Shown: piece after piece, positions 52,903 through 62,385 of the stretch
Numbering within the stretch: the stretch's first letter is position 1
Layout of the letters: each line of letters opens with the position of its first letter
Source: Saccharibacillus sp. JS10
GTDB taxonomy: Bacteria; Bacillota; Bacilli; Paenibacillales; Paenibacillaceae
Length of the DNA: 64,000 nucleotides
NCBI RefSeq assembly: GCF_024436065.1
Contig: NZ_JANFNS010000001.1
Location: 868,001-932,000 of the forward strand
Direction: 5' to 3'
Translations under genes and position numbers: made by a program
The notes under the pieces: model-generated
Seen by the model: only the letters and a program-made list of their open reading frames with translations
Database searches by the model: none
Told to the model about the DNA's origin: nothing

Positions 52903-55212
52903 TTACATCATGCCGACTAACGGAAAAGGACCTTGCAAAATACGTTCCACGCCTTCAGACGGCAGCGGGCGACTCAGATAATATCCTTGTATTTCGTCGC
53001 ATCCTGCCGCACGTAAAAACTCTAATTGTTCTAACGTCTCTACCCCTTCTGCCAACACTTCCATATTTAAGCTGCGTCCGATTGCAATGATAGCTTGAAC
53101 CATACTGCCACGCTCTGTATCGACATCGATTCCATCGACAAAAAAACGGTCGATTTTCAATAGATGAGGTTCGAAAGTACGCAAATATTTCAACGACGCA
53201 TAACCGGTTCCAAAATCGTCGATGGCAAGCTTTATGCCGTAATCTCGCAACAAACGAAGCTGCGCCGATACTTTTTCGACTTCACGGATAGCCAGAGACT
53301 CTGTTACTTCTATCGTAATATGGGTAGCATCGACTCCGGTTTCGCGTAAGGTATGCAAGATTTTTTCTACAAATAGTTCATCTTGGAATTGATAGGGCGA
53401 GACATTGATACTCATGCGTAAAGCTCCATACCCTTGCCGCTGCCATTCCACTTGTTGCAAGCAAGCCGTTCGCATCACCCATTCCCCTATCCGAATAATC
53501 ATTCCTGTTTCTTCTGCGACCGGAATAAATTCAACAGGCGAGATCGGACCAAGTTCTGGATGATTCCAACGAATCAAAGCTTCCACGCCGATAATACGTT
53601 CATTTTGAATATTTTTTTGCAATTGATAATGCAACGACATTTCCCCGCGCTCGATCGCTCCGCGAAGTTCATGTTCCAATTCGACTTTATAAGCAAGCCG
53701 CTCGCCCATATTCGGTTCGAAAAACAAACTTTTTTGATGCCGGTTTTTTTTGGCTTCGTGCATCGCCATATCGGCGCTTCGCATTAACTCGTCCGCCGTA
53801 ACGCCGTCGCGAGGATACAAAGCTGCACCAATACTCGCTGCTCCATAGACGACAACGCTGCCCAATGTAATTGGCTTTTTGAACACTTCTTCAATCGCTG
53901 CAATCGTTCGGTACGCTTCTATTTCCCCTTCTAGCGGATCGACCAATACCGTAAATTCGTCACCGCCTTGACGCGCGAGCAGGCGCGAAGCCGGAATATA
54001 TTCACGGAGCCGCTCCGCAACCACTTGAAGCATCTGATCGCCTACCATATGACCGAGACTGTCGTTGATATGTTTAAATCGATCCAGATCGAAAAACAGC
54101 AAAGCAAGTTGATGACCTTGTTCCGATGCCAATTCGACTGCTTTACGTAATTCCGTATCGAATTTGCGGCGGTTCGGCAAGTTGGTTAACGAATCATGGT
54201 TCGCTTCGTGTTCTTTGACTTCTAACGCATTCGTCAATCGACCTAGCAAATAATCGTTCTCGATAAACGTCAAAATCAGCCGGATAATAATCAGCATCAC
54301 AGCAAAAGCACTTCCGATGACCATCACATTAAACTCGGATAACTGTTGGAAAATAATCGCGAATAACGCAACCAAACTCACATAAGGAAGCAACCGACGC
54401 AACCAGCCCAGCCGTGTCATCAACGTTGCAGTAAATCGGCTTTTAGGCTGTCCATTCGTGTTATCCAAAGAATGAATACCTGCAAAAGTCAAACAAATGA
54501 TCGAGGTCACCCATGTCAGATCGATTGGACTTCCATCAGGATACGCCCCGTTTAAATGCGTGTAAGCAAACACCGAATCGCCCAATATCAAAAGAAACAC
54601 ACTAGCAATTAATCCTACGTCGGTTCGAGCATTCCCCAATGTCTGATTGGCGAACAAAAGTAAACTCAGCAAAAACAGATTTCCTAAATCCAAAACCGGA
54701 TAACTAAGATTGATAAAAGCTTCAAACCAGTTATCATCCAGCGAACCTTGCAGCAAAGGGGCAATAATCAAGCTCCAACTTAATACCGCTGTCGTCGACA
54801 TAAAAATCGAAGCATCCAAAAAATATTGCATCAAACGAAAACTTTTGAGACGTTGATAGACAACAGTCAGCATTCCGATAAACAAAAATGCCCCTTGGGA
54901 CACCCAAAAGAAATCAGCCAAGCCCGGAGAACTTAATGTGATCTGTGGTGAAATCGTATCTGCAAAAAGGAACACCAACGACATTAAATAAAAAAAGCTG
55001 CTTAATGTCGCAAACATCCAAAATATTCGATTTTGCGAATTTGAACGTAATGTCACCTTCAACAGAAGAAACGTACACAACACAACCGGTATGATATTGG
55101 AATGACCGAGCCAAGTTAACGCGGACCCATTCTCTCGATTTATCGTCAATAAGACAAGTAATAGAATGAGATAACCCGCAGAGAATCCATAAAAGAATTG
55201 TTTGTTTTTCAT
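52903..55212 (-). CDS. Membrane GGDEF-EAL cyclic-di-GMP signalling protein
   Basis: A 769-residue protein: about nine membrane segments (10-335), a GGDEF domain (about 355-510) with intact GGDEF at 416-420, and an EAL domain (about 525-765) with EAL at 544-546, [13 protein letters not shown] (about 668) and EGVET (about 730). Both catalytic sites look intact, so cyclase, phosphodiesterase or switching is possible. The RxxD inhibition site is lost (RLLA before the GGDEF). Start ATG 55212 has GGAGG; the frame is open to 55332. Monocistronic. Confidence 0.9.
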   Translation of the reverse strand: MKNKQFFYGFSAGYLILLLVLLTINRENGSALTWLGHSNIIPVVLCTFLLLKVTLRSNSQNRIFWMFATLSSFFYLMSLVFLFADTISPQITLSSPGLADFFWVSQGAFLFIGMLTVVYQRLKSFRLMQYFLDASIFMSTTAVLSWSLIIAPLLQGSLDDNWFEAFINLSYPVLDLGNLFLLSLLLFANQTLGNARTDVGLIASVFLLILGDSVFAYTHLNGAYPDGSPIDLTWVTSIICLTFAGIHSLDNTNGQPKSRFTATLMTRLGWLRRLLPYVSLVALFAIIFQQLSEFNVMVIGSAFAVMLIIIRLILTFIENDYLLGRLTNALEVKEHEANHDSLTNLPNRRKFDTELRKAVELASEQGHQLALLFFDLDRFKHINDSLGHMVGDQMLQVVAERLREYIPASRLLARQGGDEFTVLVDPLEGEIEAYRTIAAIEEVFKKPITLGSVVVYGAASIGAALYPRDGVTADELMRSADMAMHEAKKNRHQKSLFFEPNMGERLAYKVELEHELRGAIERGEMSLHYQLQKNIQNERIIGVEALIRWNHPELGPISPVEFIPVAEETGMIIRIGEWVMRTACLQQVEWQRQGYGALRMSINVSPYQFQDELFVEKILHTLRETGVDATHITIEVTESLAIREVEKVSAQLRLLRDYGIKLAIDDFGTGYASLKYLRTFEPHLLKIDRFFVDGIDVDTERGSMVQAIIAIGRSLNMEVLAEGVETLEQLEFLRAAGCDEIQGYYLSRPLPSEGVERILQGPFPLVGMM

Positions 55213-55329
55213 TTCTGCGGCCTCCATCAAAAAATTCAAGATATTGTATGTATCGGTTGCTATATGGATCTTGCTTAGTGTTTTTTTACTTTTTATTACA
55301 AAAGTTGATGACAAAGTAAGAAGTGAGCA

Positions 55330-55367
55330 CAAAAAAAAGACCGATGCCTAAGCATCGATCTTTTTTA
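55330..55367 (-). terminator. Terminator of the stress-protein gene
   Basis: Stem GATCGATGC/GCATCGGTC with T8 on the minus strand, 24 nt after the stop of the 55394-55888 gene. Its A/T flanks let it work in both directions. Confidence 0.82.
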
Positions 55368-55393
55368 CATCTATTCTGGATCAAAAATCAAGA

Positions 55394-55888
55394 TTAGTTT
55401 TGGCTTGTATTGGCTGTTGTACCTAAAATACTCCGAATAGCGCCTAAATCGCCTGAAGACTCTTCCAACAATACTAAGATCGAACCGGCTTTCACCGCTT
55501 CATTGTATTTTTCCGCTTCTTCGTTGTCGAATCCAAGTGCAGTGAAATCTTCTTTCCAGCCGTTGCCACCATAATACGTGTCTGAACCCACGAATCGATG
55601 TGCCAATGGACCTACAGCTACATAAGGACCCACATTCGTGAACTCGCTGTCACTTGAAGAAGTGAACGTATCGCGAATGCTATGCAAAAATCCTTTGGAT
55701 TCTTCTGGCTGGGTATTCGCTTCTGGAGATTCCAGATTTGTGTCTTCCGCAATCTGTTCAATCGGCTCGGGATTTTTTCCGATGACTGTAATCTGATCGT
55801 TTTCGACCCCTGATGTTTTCAATTGATGAATAGCGTCCAGCGCCGCCTGTTCGGTCGGGAATACGCCAATAATTGTTCGATTCGTCAT
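55394..55888 (-). CDS. General stress protein 17M-like protein (YflT family)
   Basis: A 164-residue soluble protein with the 17M domain at the N-terminus (TNRTIIGVFPTEQAALDAIHQLKTSGV, 2-28, and QITVIGKN) and the C-terminal half of the same fold (WKEDFTALGFDNEEAEKYNEAVKAGSILVLLEE, about 110-143). A Ser/Asp/Glu-rich middle (45-82) is variable. Relatives are SigB-controlled in Bacillus; no clear SigB promoter was found here. AGGAGGA precedes the ATG. Confidence 0.8.
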   Translation of the reverse strand: MTNRTIIGVFPTEQAALDAIHQLKTSGVENDQITVIGKNPEPIEQIAEDTNLESPEANTQPEESKGFLHSIRDTFTSSSDSEFTNVGPYVAVGPLAHRFVGSDTYYGGNGWKEDFTALGFDNEEAEKYNEAVKAGSILVLLEESSGDLGAIRSILGTTANTSQN

Positions 55889-56039
55889 GATGTCGTCCTC
55901 CTATATGTTTCTATTCTTGTCGAATGGCATCCTGCTTTCTTTTTCTTATTAACCGTTTTGAAGTTGTTCTAATCCCGTAGCTATTTTGAAAAGGCTTCGT
56001 TATAATAAATCGTCAAGCTTATTGAAGGAGGGCTTCTTT

Positions 56040-56486
56040 GTGGAAAAAATCAAAACGCTCGTCGTAGAAAACGAAAGTCAATTGCAGCGGTGTCTGGCTA
56101 TTCGCCGAGAAGTTTTTATCGAAGAACAACAAGTACCTGAAGAACTTGAGATCGACGAATACGATGTGATCGGCTCTGCGACTTCTCATGTACTCGTGAC
56201 CGATTCCGAGCAGGATATGGCGACCGGACGTTTGACAAAATATCCGGACGGTTCGGCTAAAATGCAGCGTATTGCGGTACGTTCTGCTTATCGCGGAACA
56301 GGGCTAGGTCGCGTGCTTGTACAAGCTATGGAACAAGCCGCTACTGCCATCGGTTGCCAACGTTCAGTTCTAGATAGCCAATGCCATGCGGAAGGTTTTT
56401 ATCGTTCGCTTGGGTATCGTACGCTTCCCGGTGAACCCTTTTACGATGCAGGCATTTTACATGTACGCATGGAAAAAGATTTATAA
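56040..56486 (+). CDS. GNAT family N-acetyltransferase (ElaA/YjcF-like)
   Basis: A 148-residue acetyltransferase. The acetyl-CoA loop is RSAYRGTGLGRVLV (about 82-95), preceded by KMQRIAV (beta 4), and the substrate part starts CLAIRREVFIEEQQVPEELEID (about 17-38), which is the YjcF-type N-terminus. The start is GTG at 56040 with GGAGG 8 nt upstream; the longer frame from 55986 covers the SD and promoter. A TATAAT (56001-56006) lies 34 nt before it. Monocistronic. Confidence 0.87.
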   Translation: MEKIKTLVVENESQLQRCLAIRREVFIEEQQVPEELEIDEYDVIGSATSHVLVTDSEQDMATGRLTKYPDGSAKMQRIAVRSAYRGTGLGRVLVQAMEQAATAIGCQRSVLDSQCHAEGFYRSLGYRTLPGEPFYDAGILHVRMEKDL

Positions 56487-56502
56487 TCGATAGATGAAAT
56501 GA

Positions 56503-56551
56503 TCAAAGCCCCAAGATCGATCTGCTAGAGATCGTGATCTTGGGGCTTTTG
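56503..56551. terminator. Terminator after the GNAT gene
   Basis: AAAGCCCCAAGATCGATC and its near-complement around a short loop; T4 on the plus strand. It also serves the convergent 56578 gene. Confidence 0.82.
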
Positions 56552-56577
56552 AATTAGCGGTAACAAAGTGAAATGAA

Positions 56578-56991
56578 TTATCCTCGAAACGAACGTACGA
56601 TAAAGCGATGCTCTCTTTTTTCTAATACCGTGCCGTCTTCAAGGGTAACGGTCTGATCATTATGCTTCACTAGACGTGCTTTGGAAGAAAGCAACGTATT
56701 GCCGTGCCAAATCATCACTTCGGAATGAAATAATATAGCATGTTCAAATTGCCGCATCGATCTCATCACATATCCGATTGGATTCGAACGTCCTGCGGCT
56801 TCGCGAGTTTCTTGCGGAAGCACAGACAATTCTCGAATCGACATTATATCTTTCATGCCGATACGAACGCCACCCGGGCTTAAGACAATATATTGTTCTT
56901 TGTCGTTCCAGCGGATCAAGGTCCCGTAGCGCTTCGTCTGATACGGACCGCCGTTGTCGACAACCACTTTTTTTCCTATCCAATGTTTCAA
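56578..56991 (-). CDS. Conserved hypothetical protein downstream of ung
   Basis: Not recognised. The 137-residue soluble protein looks like two similar small beta-barrel units: GKKVVVDNGGPYQTKRYGTLIRWNDKEQYIVLSPGG (in parts, 5-42) and KARLVKHNDQTVTLEDGTVLEKREHRFIV (in parts, about 103-132), reminiscent of SH3 or Sm-type folds. The start is TTG at 56991, with GGAGG 8 nt upstream; GTG at 57000 sits on the SD. It starts 24 nt after ung and is probably co-transcribed with it. Confidence 0.68.
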   Translation of the reverse strand: MKHWIGKKVVVDNGGPYQTKRYGTLIRWNDKEQYIVLSPGGVRIGMKDIMSIRELSVLPQETREAAGRSNPIGYVMRSMRQFEHAILFHSEVMIWHGNTLLSSKARLVKHNDQTVTLEDGTVLEKREHRFIVRSFRG

Positions 56992-57015
56992 AGCGCGCAC
57001 CTCCGGGAAGTCGAT

Positions 57016-57684
57016 TTAAAGCGGCGATATTTCCCAATTTATCGGCTGAATGCCGTGTGAACTCAAATAATCGTTTGTTTTTGAAAACGGTTGGCTGCCG
57101 AAAAATCCTCCGCGTGCCGATAATGGGCTCGGATGTACCGATTTCAATACCGCATGATGCTGGGTATCGATCAACGCTTCTTTTTTCTGAGCATGAGCCC
57201 CCCACAACAAAAATACAACAGGCTGATCGCGTTTCCCTACAGCTTCTATTACTGCATCAGTAAAACGCTGCCAACCTAGCTTTTGATGCGATGCCGCTTT
57301 GCCCTCTCGTACAGTTAATACCGTGTTAAGAAGCAAAACCCCTTCTTTCGCCCATTGAATCAAATAACCGTGATCCGGCGGCTGAATATTCAGATCCGTT
57401 GCCAATTCTTTATACATATTTCGCAAAGAAGGCGGAATTCGAACACCCGGTAGCACCGAGAAGCTCAATCCATGAGCTTGATTGGCTCCATGATAAGGAT
57501 CTTGACCAAGTATTACCGCTTTCACATCAGCATATGGAGTTAATTTAAGCGCCTCAAATAAAAGCGGCTCCGGCGGATATACCGTATGGTTTTGATACTC
57601 TTCTTTTACTTTAGCCATCAACTCTTCAAAATAGGGCTGGCGAATTTCGTCTTTGAGCACCTCATCCCAATCGTTGCCAAACAT
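57016..57684 (-). CDS. ung: Uracil-DNA glycosylase
   Basis: Ung removes uracil from DNA as the first step of base excision repair. The 222 residues are the standard family-1 size. The catalytic Asp62 is in GQDPYHG, FLLWGAHAQ is the uracil-pocket strand, and HPSPLSARGGFFG (about 185) holds the catalytic His and minor-groove loop. Start ATG 57684 follows AAAGGAG; the frame is open to 57810 without RBS support. Confidence 0.96.
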   Translation of the reverse strand: MFGNDWDEVLKDEIRQPYFEELMAKVKEEYQNHTVYPPEPLLFEALKLTPYADVKAVILGQDPYHGANQAHGLSFSVLPGVRIPPSLRNMYKELATDLNIQPPDHGYLIQWAKEGVLLLNTVLTVREGKAASHQKLGWQRFTDAVIEAVGKRDQPVVFLLWGAHAQKKEALIDTQHHAVLKSVHPSPLSARGGFFGSQPFSKTNDYLSSHGIQPINWEISPL

Positions 57685-57831
57685 TCGTTTCGCTCCTTTC
57701 CAAATTTCGATCATATGGTCAAAAAAGCCGACTCTCGCGCACACAAGAGCCGGCATGAAAGCCCGGTAAACGTTAGCCATTATACTAACATGTTTGGTTA
57801 CAGGTCGCAATTTGATACGTCATTACGGACT

Positions 57832-58476
57832 TTATTTTCGACCATAATCGGCTTTGATCTCGCCCCAATCGCGCGTTTCCCATTTCATGATCTTCGTCCG
57901 ATACGGATGACTTTCTAGCCATTGTACCGCTCGATCTACAAGTTCCCATATTTCTTCGGTAGACTTGTCACGCGGTAACGTCGAAGAAACTCTACGTTGC
58001 TTTACCCATTTCATGGCATTGACCGAGTCGCTATAGATCGATTTGTCGCTGCCTTGTTTTTGGATGTAAGCTAACGCATGAACAATCGCGAGAAACTCGC
58101 CCAGATTGTTGGTACCTTTGGCAATCGGTCCGTGTGAAAAAATCACTTCTCCTGTCGCCGTATCGACCCCTTTATATTCCACAGGACCGGGGTTTCCGCG
58201 TGTTCCTACATCGACCGATATGCTATTGTAGTCGATGTCGCTTGTAGATTTGGCGCCGGCTTTGGGAGTTGTTGCTTTTTTGGAAGTTCCGGCAGAACCG
58301 GAGCGTATGTAAGGTTTTGCACCTTCGGCGTATGCAGCTTCAGCTTCGGATCTGGATTCGAATGATTTGTACCTAGCACCGGGAAATCCGTCTACTTGAG
58401 CTTTACATTCTGCCCACGTTGCATAGATCCCAGGTTGTTGACCTTTCCAGACCACATAATATTTTGACTTACTCAT
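57832..58476 (-). CDS. Ribonuclease H (RHBD/viroplasmin-type RNase HI)
   Basis: RNase H removes RNA from RNA-DNA hybrids. The 214 residues begin with a hybrid-binding (caulimovirus viroplasmin) domain, YYVVWKGQQPGIYATWAECKAQVDGFPGARYKSF in parts (6-40), then a Ser/Thr/Lys linker (60-78) and the catalytic domain with Asp in SVDVGTRGNPGP, Glu in NNLGEFLAI, Asp in YSDSVNAMKWV and a late Asp in ETRDWGEIKADYG. This architecture resembles eukaryotic RNase H1 and some Firmicute proteins. ATG 58476 follows GGAGG. Confidence 0.9.
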   Translation of the reverse strand: MSKSKYYVVWKGQQPGIYATWAECKAQVDGFPGARYKSFESRSEAEAAYAEGAKPYIRSGSAGTSKKATTPKAGAKSTSDIDYNSISVDVGTRGNPGPVEYKGVDTATGEVIFSHGPIAKGTNNLGEFLAIVHALAYIQKQGSDKSIYSDSVNAMKWVKQRRVSSTLPRDKSTEEIWELVDRAVQWLESHPYRTKIMKWETRDWGEIKADYGRK

Positions 58477-58613
58477 GCGCACCTCCAACCTTTTGACACG
58501 TTTTGTGTAACACTTTATTATACGTGGTTTTTTTGTGCAAATGCAACCGGAAAGCTTGTTTTTATGGTTTGATTAAAGAGATACAAATATTCAAAAAAGT
58601 GGAGGGCTTTAGA

Positions 58614-59471
58614 ATGTTAACTGCGGAAAATCGTTACACCCAACGATATTTAATTGTACATGCCGACGATTTCGGGATGTGTCATGCGACCAATCAATCG
58701 ATTATTCAACTATGGGAACAACAAGCGATTACTTCGACTACACTGATGGTAAATTGTCCCTGGGCATTAGAAGCGGTAGTAGCAGCGAAAACCTCTTCGA
58801 ATTGGGATATCGGCGTACATTTAACGTCAACAAGCGAATGGAACGTCTACAAATGGGGACCGATTCTGAATCAACCCGGCGCACAAGCGTTAACCGATAC
58901 GCAAGGTCATTTCCCGGCAGATCCGTCTTATATGCCAGATGTAGATACGGACATTGTCCGCGCTGAAATGAATGCACAGATCACGCTTGCAAAATCAATG
59001 GGCATCGATCCGACGCATTTGGATAATCATATGGGCAGTCTACGTAATGTGCATCATCGTCTATTGATCGAATTAGGCGCTGAGTACGATTTACCGGTTC
59101 GGTTTTCGGTCAATCCGACTTATCCAACAGGGGATGAGAACGAAATGGCTGCATTGGCTGCTGAACTTGGCGTTTTGTATCCGGATCGCGTCATTGGTCT
59201 GCCTTTCACTTACGAGATGGATCAAGATTATACGTTCGCTCGAAATCTTCTCATTGATCACTTACGCAGTTTGCAGCCCGGTATCACAGAAATGTTATTT
59301 CACCCTTCCAGCGATACCGAAGAACTCCGAGCCATCACAGATAGCTGGCGTTCTCGTTTGTTCGATGCGCAGTTTTTTGTCGATTCGCAAGTCTTGAAAG
59401 TATTGAAAGAGCAAAATATTCAATTGATCGGTTGGCGCGAACTTCGTGATTTACAGAGAAAAAAAGACTGA
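58614..59471 (+). CDS. ChbG/HpnK (YdjC) family carbohydrate deacetylase
   Basis: A 285-residue YdjC-type deacetylase, a family acting on N-acetylated sugars such as chitooligosaccharides. The metal site includes HADDFG (16-21), IGVHLTSTSEW (about 63) and HLDNHMGS (about 135), with the C-terminal EMLFHPSSD. Start ATG 58614 has GGAGGG; upstream frame is unsupported. It fits with the PTS permease of probable N-acetylglucosamine type, though far away. The terminator overlaps its last codons. Confidence 0.85.
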   Translation: MLTAENRYTQRYLIVHADDFGMCHATNQSIIQLWEQQAITSTTLMVNCPWALEAVVAAKTSSNWDIGVHLTSTSEWNVYKWGPILNQPGAQALTDTQGHFPADPSYMPDVDTDIVRAEMNAQITLAKSMGIDPTHLDNHMGSLRNVHHRLLIELGAEYDLPVRFSVNPTYPTGDENEMAALAAELGVLYPDRVIGLPFTYEMDQDYTFARNLLIDHLRSLQPGITEMLFHPSSDTEELRAITDSWRSRLFDAQFFVDSQVLKVLKEQNIQLIGWRELRDLQRKKD

Positions 59472-59499
59472 GAAGCTTAACGCTTTGCAGTCTTTTTCC
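59459..59499. terminator. Terminator overlapping the end of the deacetylase gene
   Basis: AAAAAGACTG and CAGTCTTTTT pair across a 17-nt loop; the stop codon is within the left arm. It serves both convergent genes. Confidence 0.75.
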
Positions 59500-59517
59500 C
59501 ATATCCAACTCTTGAAA

Positions 59518-61290
59518 TCAATGAGCAGTAGGCGGCGACAAACGAAGCGTAAACACTTTGTCTACAGGCGTCATGACATTGACCAATACGACTTTGCAAT
59601 TGCTTGGAAGATTCGCTTCGCGAACAGAAGTCGATCGATGTGCAGCTTCGCCGCCTTCTAATTCGATCCATTCTTCGCCACTTTCATAACGCAGTGTGCC
59701 GCCGCTCCATAGAGCGCGATCTTGTCCAAGATCTTCATATTCGCCAGAAACGATATGCCCTTCGCTACCGAATACAAAAGAAAGCTGCATCATCACATCA
59801 GCTGGTTCTTGAGCTTTGATATGCAGTTTCCATGTCTGAAGATCATCAGACGGAATCGCTTCAATCTCAACGCGGAAAGTCTGCTCGTGCGTTAGCTCGC
59901 GTTCTTGATGCGGCAATAAGTACCACGGGCTAATCGGCGTGCTTGCGGTAGCCGGAAGAAGCTCGGATTTAACAGGTCCGTAATAACCTTTTTTCTGCTC
60001 GCCATACAACACATAACTTCCGTCTTCGTTGACTTTCATCTCGTCCATCGGTACATATCCTGGATAGAAATACGAAGAGACTTGAAGCGCCAATAATCGC
60101 ACGGCACCATGTCTCAAAGCGAAAAATGATGGCGTTTCAGTCATCAAGGTTACGCTGATCTCTTCTTCACGAATACGGGCGATCGGAGAACCGAAGTCCA
60201 AATGCAACCGGCTATGGAATATACGACCTTGATGACCTGCCGATTCGATCTGATCCAAATATTCACTACGCACGAAATCTTGGTTCAATATTTTTTTGTA
60301 ACGCGTAGGTACGACCTGCTGCATCGGAATGCCTTCCGCTACAAAAGGACCTTGAAGCGCGGGGTCAAGCAGCATCTGCACCAATACATGAACCGAAGCA
60401 GCACCCGCATTCTCCAAAATTTTCCCAGAAAGTTCTGCCATACCCGCAAACAACGAATCATGATCTTGTACAGCTAACATAGCATACGGCAAGTAATACG
60501 AAGATAAGTCGTGAATATGTCCGAGATCTTGACGACCGGAATAATCGGTAACGACTTCACCAGAAGGGTGAATCAGATAGACCATCATACGCAAATTTTT
60601 ACGCACGGGTTCTACTAATTCAGGTTTGTTCAACATTCGCGCTGCATAGATCAGCATAATGTCGCTCACCGCATTGTAAATACCGTTACTGCGCTCTGTC
60701 CATTCTCCGTCCGGTGTAATATCGATGCCTTCAGCCAACCATTGATTGGCACGCTCAATCAATCTTGGATCGCCGAACAATTCATACAAACATCCCAATG
60801 CCGCGCATAATACCCAGCGATGGTTCGGTGTATGACAGCCTCCTGTCAACATAACCGAGATACTTCGACTCAAAAATTGCTTCATATTATCGAGGGTCGG
60901 TTGCAAAGGTGCCCAGCCGGACTTTTCCAACACTTTGTACAGTTGCGAGTAGCCGACCACAACAAATGCGGTATCAGGCGGAGAATGATAATTTGTCCAG
61001 CCCGGCGAGATCGAACCATCTTCATGCTGCGCTCCGAGCACAAATTCCGAAGCTAACTGCAATCGCTCTAACAACGTCTCATCTTGATAAAAAGCTGATG
61101 CGGGATTAACCAAAGCGGTTCCCCAGTTGCACATATCTGTAGGCGTTCCAGTCGTATGGTTGACCCAAGCAATGCCCGTTGCCGGATCAAGCGTCCCCCC
61201 GTAATATCGGCTTTCTTTATCCAGCACTTGTCTCGGAAGCCCACTTCTCACTGCTTCATCGTTTTTCTGTACAATTTGTTCAAAAAGCAT
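59518..61290 (-). CDS. Uncharacterised 590-residue protein, probable glycan-active enzyme
   Basis: I cannot name the family. Residues 1-350 look like an (alpha/alpha)6 toroid (repeated amphipathic helices; TPNHRWVLCAALGCLYELFG at about 152-171 and GHIHDLSSYYLPYAML near 267), and the rest is beta-rich, as in polysaccharide lyases, heparinase-type or GH88/GH105/GH154-type enzymes. There is no signal peptide, so it would act on imported sugars. It is last in the operon with a sugar-epimerase-like barrel and two LplB/LplC-type permeases, which supports oligosaccharide breakdown. GAGGGGG precedes the ATG. Confidence 0.72.
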   Translation of the reverse strand: MLFEQIVQKNDEAVRSGLPRQVLDKESRYYGGTLDPATGIAWVNHTTGTPTDMCNWGTALVNPASAFYQDETLLERLQLASEFVLGAQHEDGSISPGWTNYHSPPDTAFVVVGYSQLYKVLEKSGWAPLQPTLDNMKQFLSRSISVMLTGGCHTPNHRWVLCAALGCLYELFGDPRLIERANQWLAEGIDITPDGEWTERSNGIYNAVSDIMLIYAARMLNKPELVEPVRKNLRMMVYLIHPSGEVVTDYSGRQDLGHIHDLSSYYLPYAMLAVQDHDSLFAGMAELSGKILENAGAASVHVLVQMLLDPALQGPFVAEGIPMQQVVPTRYKKILNQDFVRSEYLDQIESAGHQGRIFHSRLHLDFGSPIARIREEEISVTLMTETPSFFALRHGAVRLLALQVSSYFYPGYVPMDEMKVNEDGSYVLYGEQKKGYYGPVKSELLPATASTPISPWYLLPHQERELTHEQTFRVEIEAIPSDDLQTWKLHIKAQEPADVMMQLSFVFGSEGHIVSGEYEDLGQDRALWSGGTLRYESGEEWIELEGGEAAHRSTSVREANLPSNCKVVLVNVMTPVDKVFTLRLSPPTAH

Positions 61291-61389
61291 CTATTTGTCC
61301 CCCTCGTATGTTCCTGCTTTTGCTCCAATCCCGTTGCTTCTTATAAAAGTAGCCGTCAACCGATTTACGGCGACGGCATACGTTTGCGA

Positions 61390-62349
61390 TCATTTTAAAG
61401 CCGCAAGTTTTTGGAGTAACAATTCGTGACTTTCGTGAATTTGCTGAGTCTCACAAGCCGCTTTCAGTTCGTACACTTTCACTCCAGCACGCTGGATCAT
61501 TGGCAAGTAAGCATCGTAAAAGTGAGGATCGCCGCTATGTACATACGGGCACCAATGATCGGATAATCCGATCGTTTCGTGAATATGAACTCCGACGATA
61601 TGATCCATCAATCCTTGCATTTCTCCGACGCTGTCATAAAGACCCATTCGATCCATCATAATGGCATGACCCGTATCGTACCAAATACCGACAGGCGCTC
61701 CTTTTAAAGCATCAATCACTTTTTTCGCTTCTGCGAGTGTCGGCATTTGATTAGGACGTGAACGCGTCTCAATCCCGAACTTCACATTTAACCCTTTGGA
61801 AGCGGACAAATTGCAGACTTCATCCAGACTATGAATGATACGCTGCAAATACCCGTCTGCCGCACTTTCCCGGCGTTCGATAAACGAAGCCCATGCTTCA
61901 CGATAAGCTTGAGAGTCTTTACCTTCATCGTGATACAGCTGTTCAAGTACTTTGACATCTTCATGGGCAATTGGAACTTCGCCGGGATGTACGACGACAG
62001 CTTTTGCTCCATAACGATGTGCATATTCCGCAGAACGAACAAGCAATTCGACCGCTTTGACACGGCGTTCTTCGTCTTCGAATCCAAGCAGTACCGAATC
62101 TGTTCCATAGTCAGGATCGGGCGTATGCGGAAAAGTGTTGTGTACACTCGATACCCCGATCTCACCACGTTCGATCATCGGTTCGATCTCAGTCAGCATT
62201 TCTTTGGTTACATTGTAGTTCAATTCGACATAACGGAAACCAAGTTCAGAAATTTCGCGGATCATCGCAGCACCGCTCGGCTGCCGGCGAATATTCCAAC
62301 AGGTAGAGAAGGAATATTCGCCTTTGTCTAGGTTCAAACTTTGACTCAT
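61390..62349 (-). CDS. Sugar phosphate isomerase/epimerase family TIM-barrel protein
   Basis: A 319-residue AP-endonuclease-2-like TIM barrel of the xylose-isomerase-like superfamily. Metal-type residues are seen in VVVHPGE (about 118), FGIETRSRPNQMPT (about 192; Glu), WYDTGHAIMM (about 221; Asp, His) and GVHIHETIGLSD (about 250). Members isomerise, epimerise or dehydrate sugars and inositols. It is the third gene of the transporter operon, 36 nt after the permease, so it probably processes the imported sugar. Confidence 0.82.
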   Translation of the reverse strand: MSQSLNLDKGEYSFSTCWNIRRQPSGAAMIREISELGFRYVELNYNVTKEMLTEIEPMIERGEIGVSSVHNTFPHTPDPDYGTDSVLLGFEDEERRVKAVELLVRSAEYAHRYGAKAVVVHPGEVPIAHEDVKVLEQLYHDEGKDSQAYREAWASFIERRESAADGYLQRIIHSLDEVCNLSASKGLNVKFGIETRSRPNQMPTLAEAKKVIDALKGAPVGIWYDTGHAIMMDRMGLYDSVGEMQGLMDHIVGVHIHETIGLSDHWCPYVHSGDPHFYDAYLPMIQRAGVKVYELKAACETQQIHESHELLLQKLAALK

Positions 62350-62385
62350 TCGATGTACTCCTTCTGGATTTTTAGTTGTAGTTGC

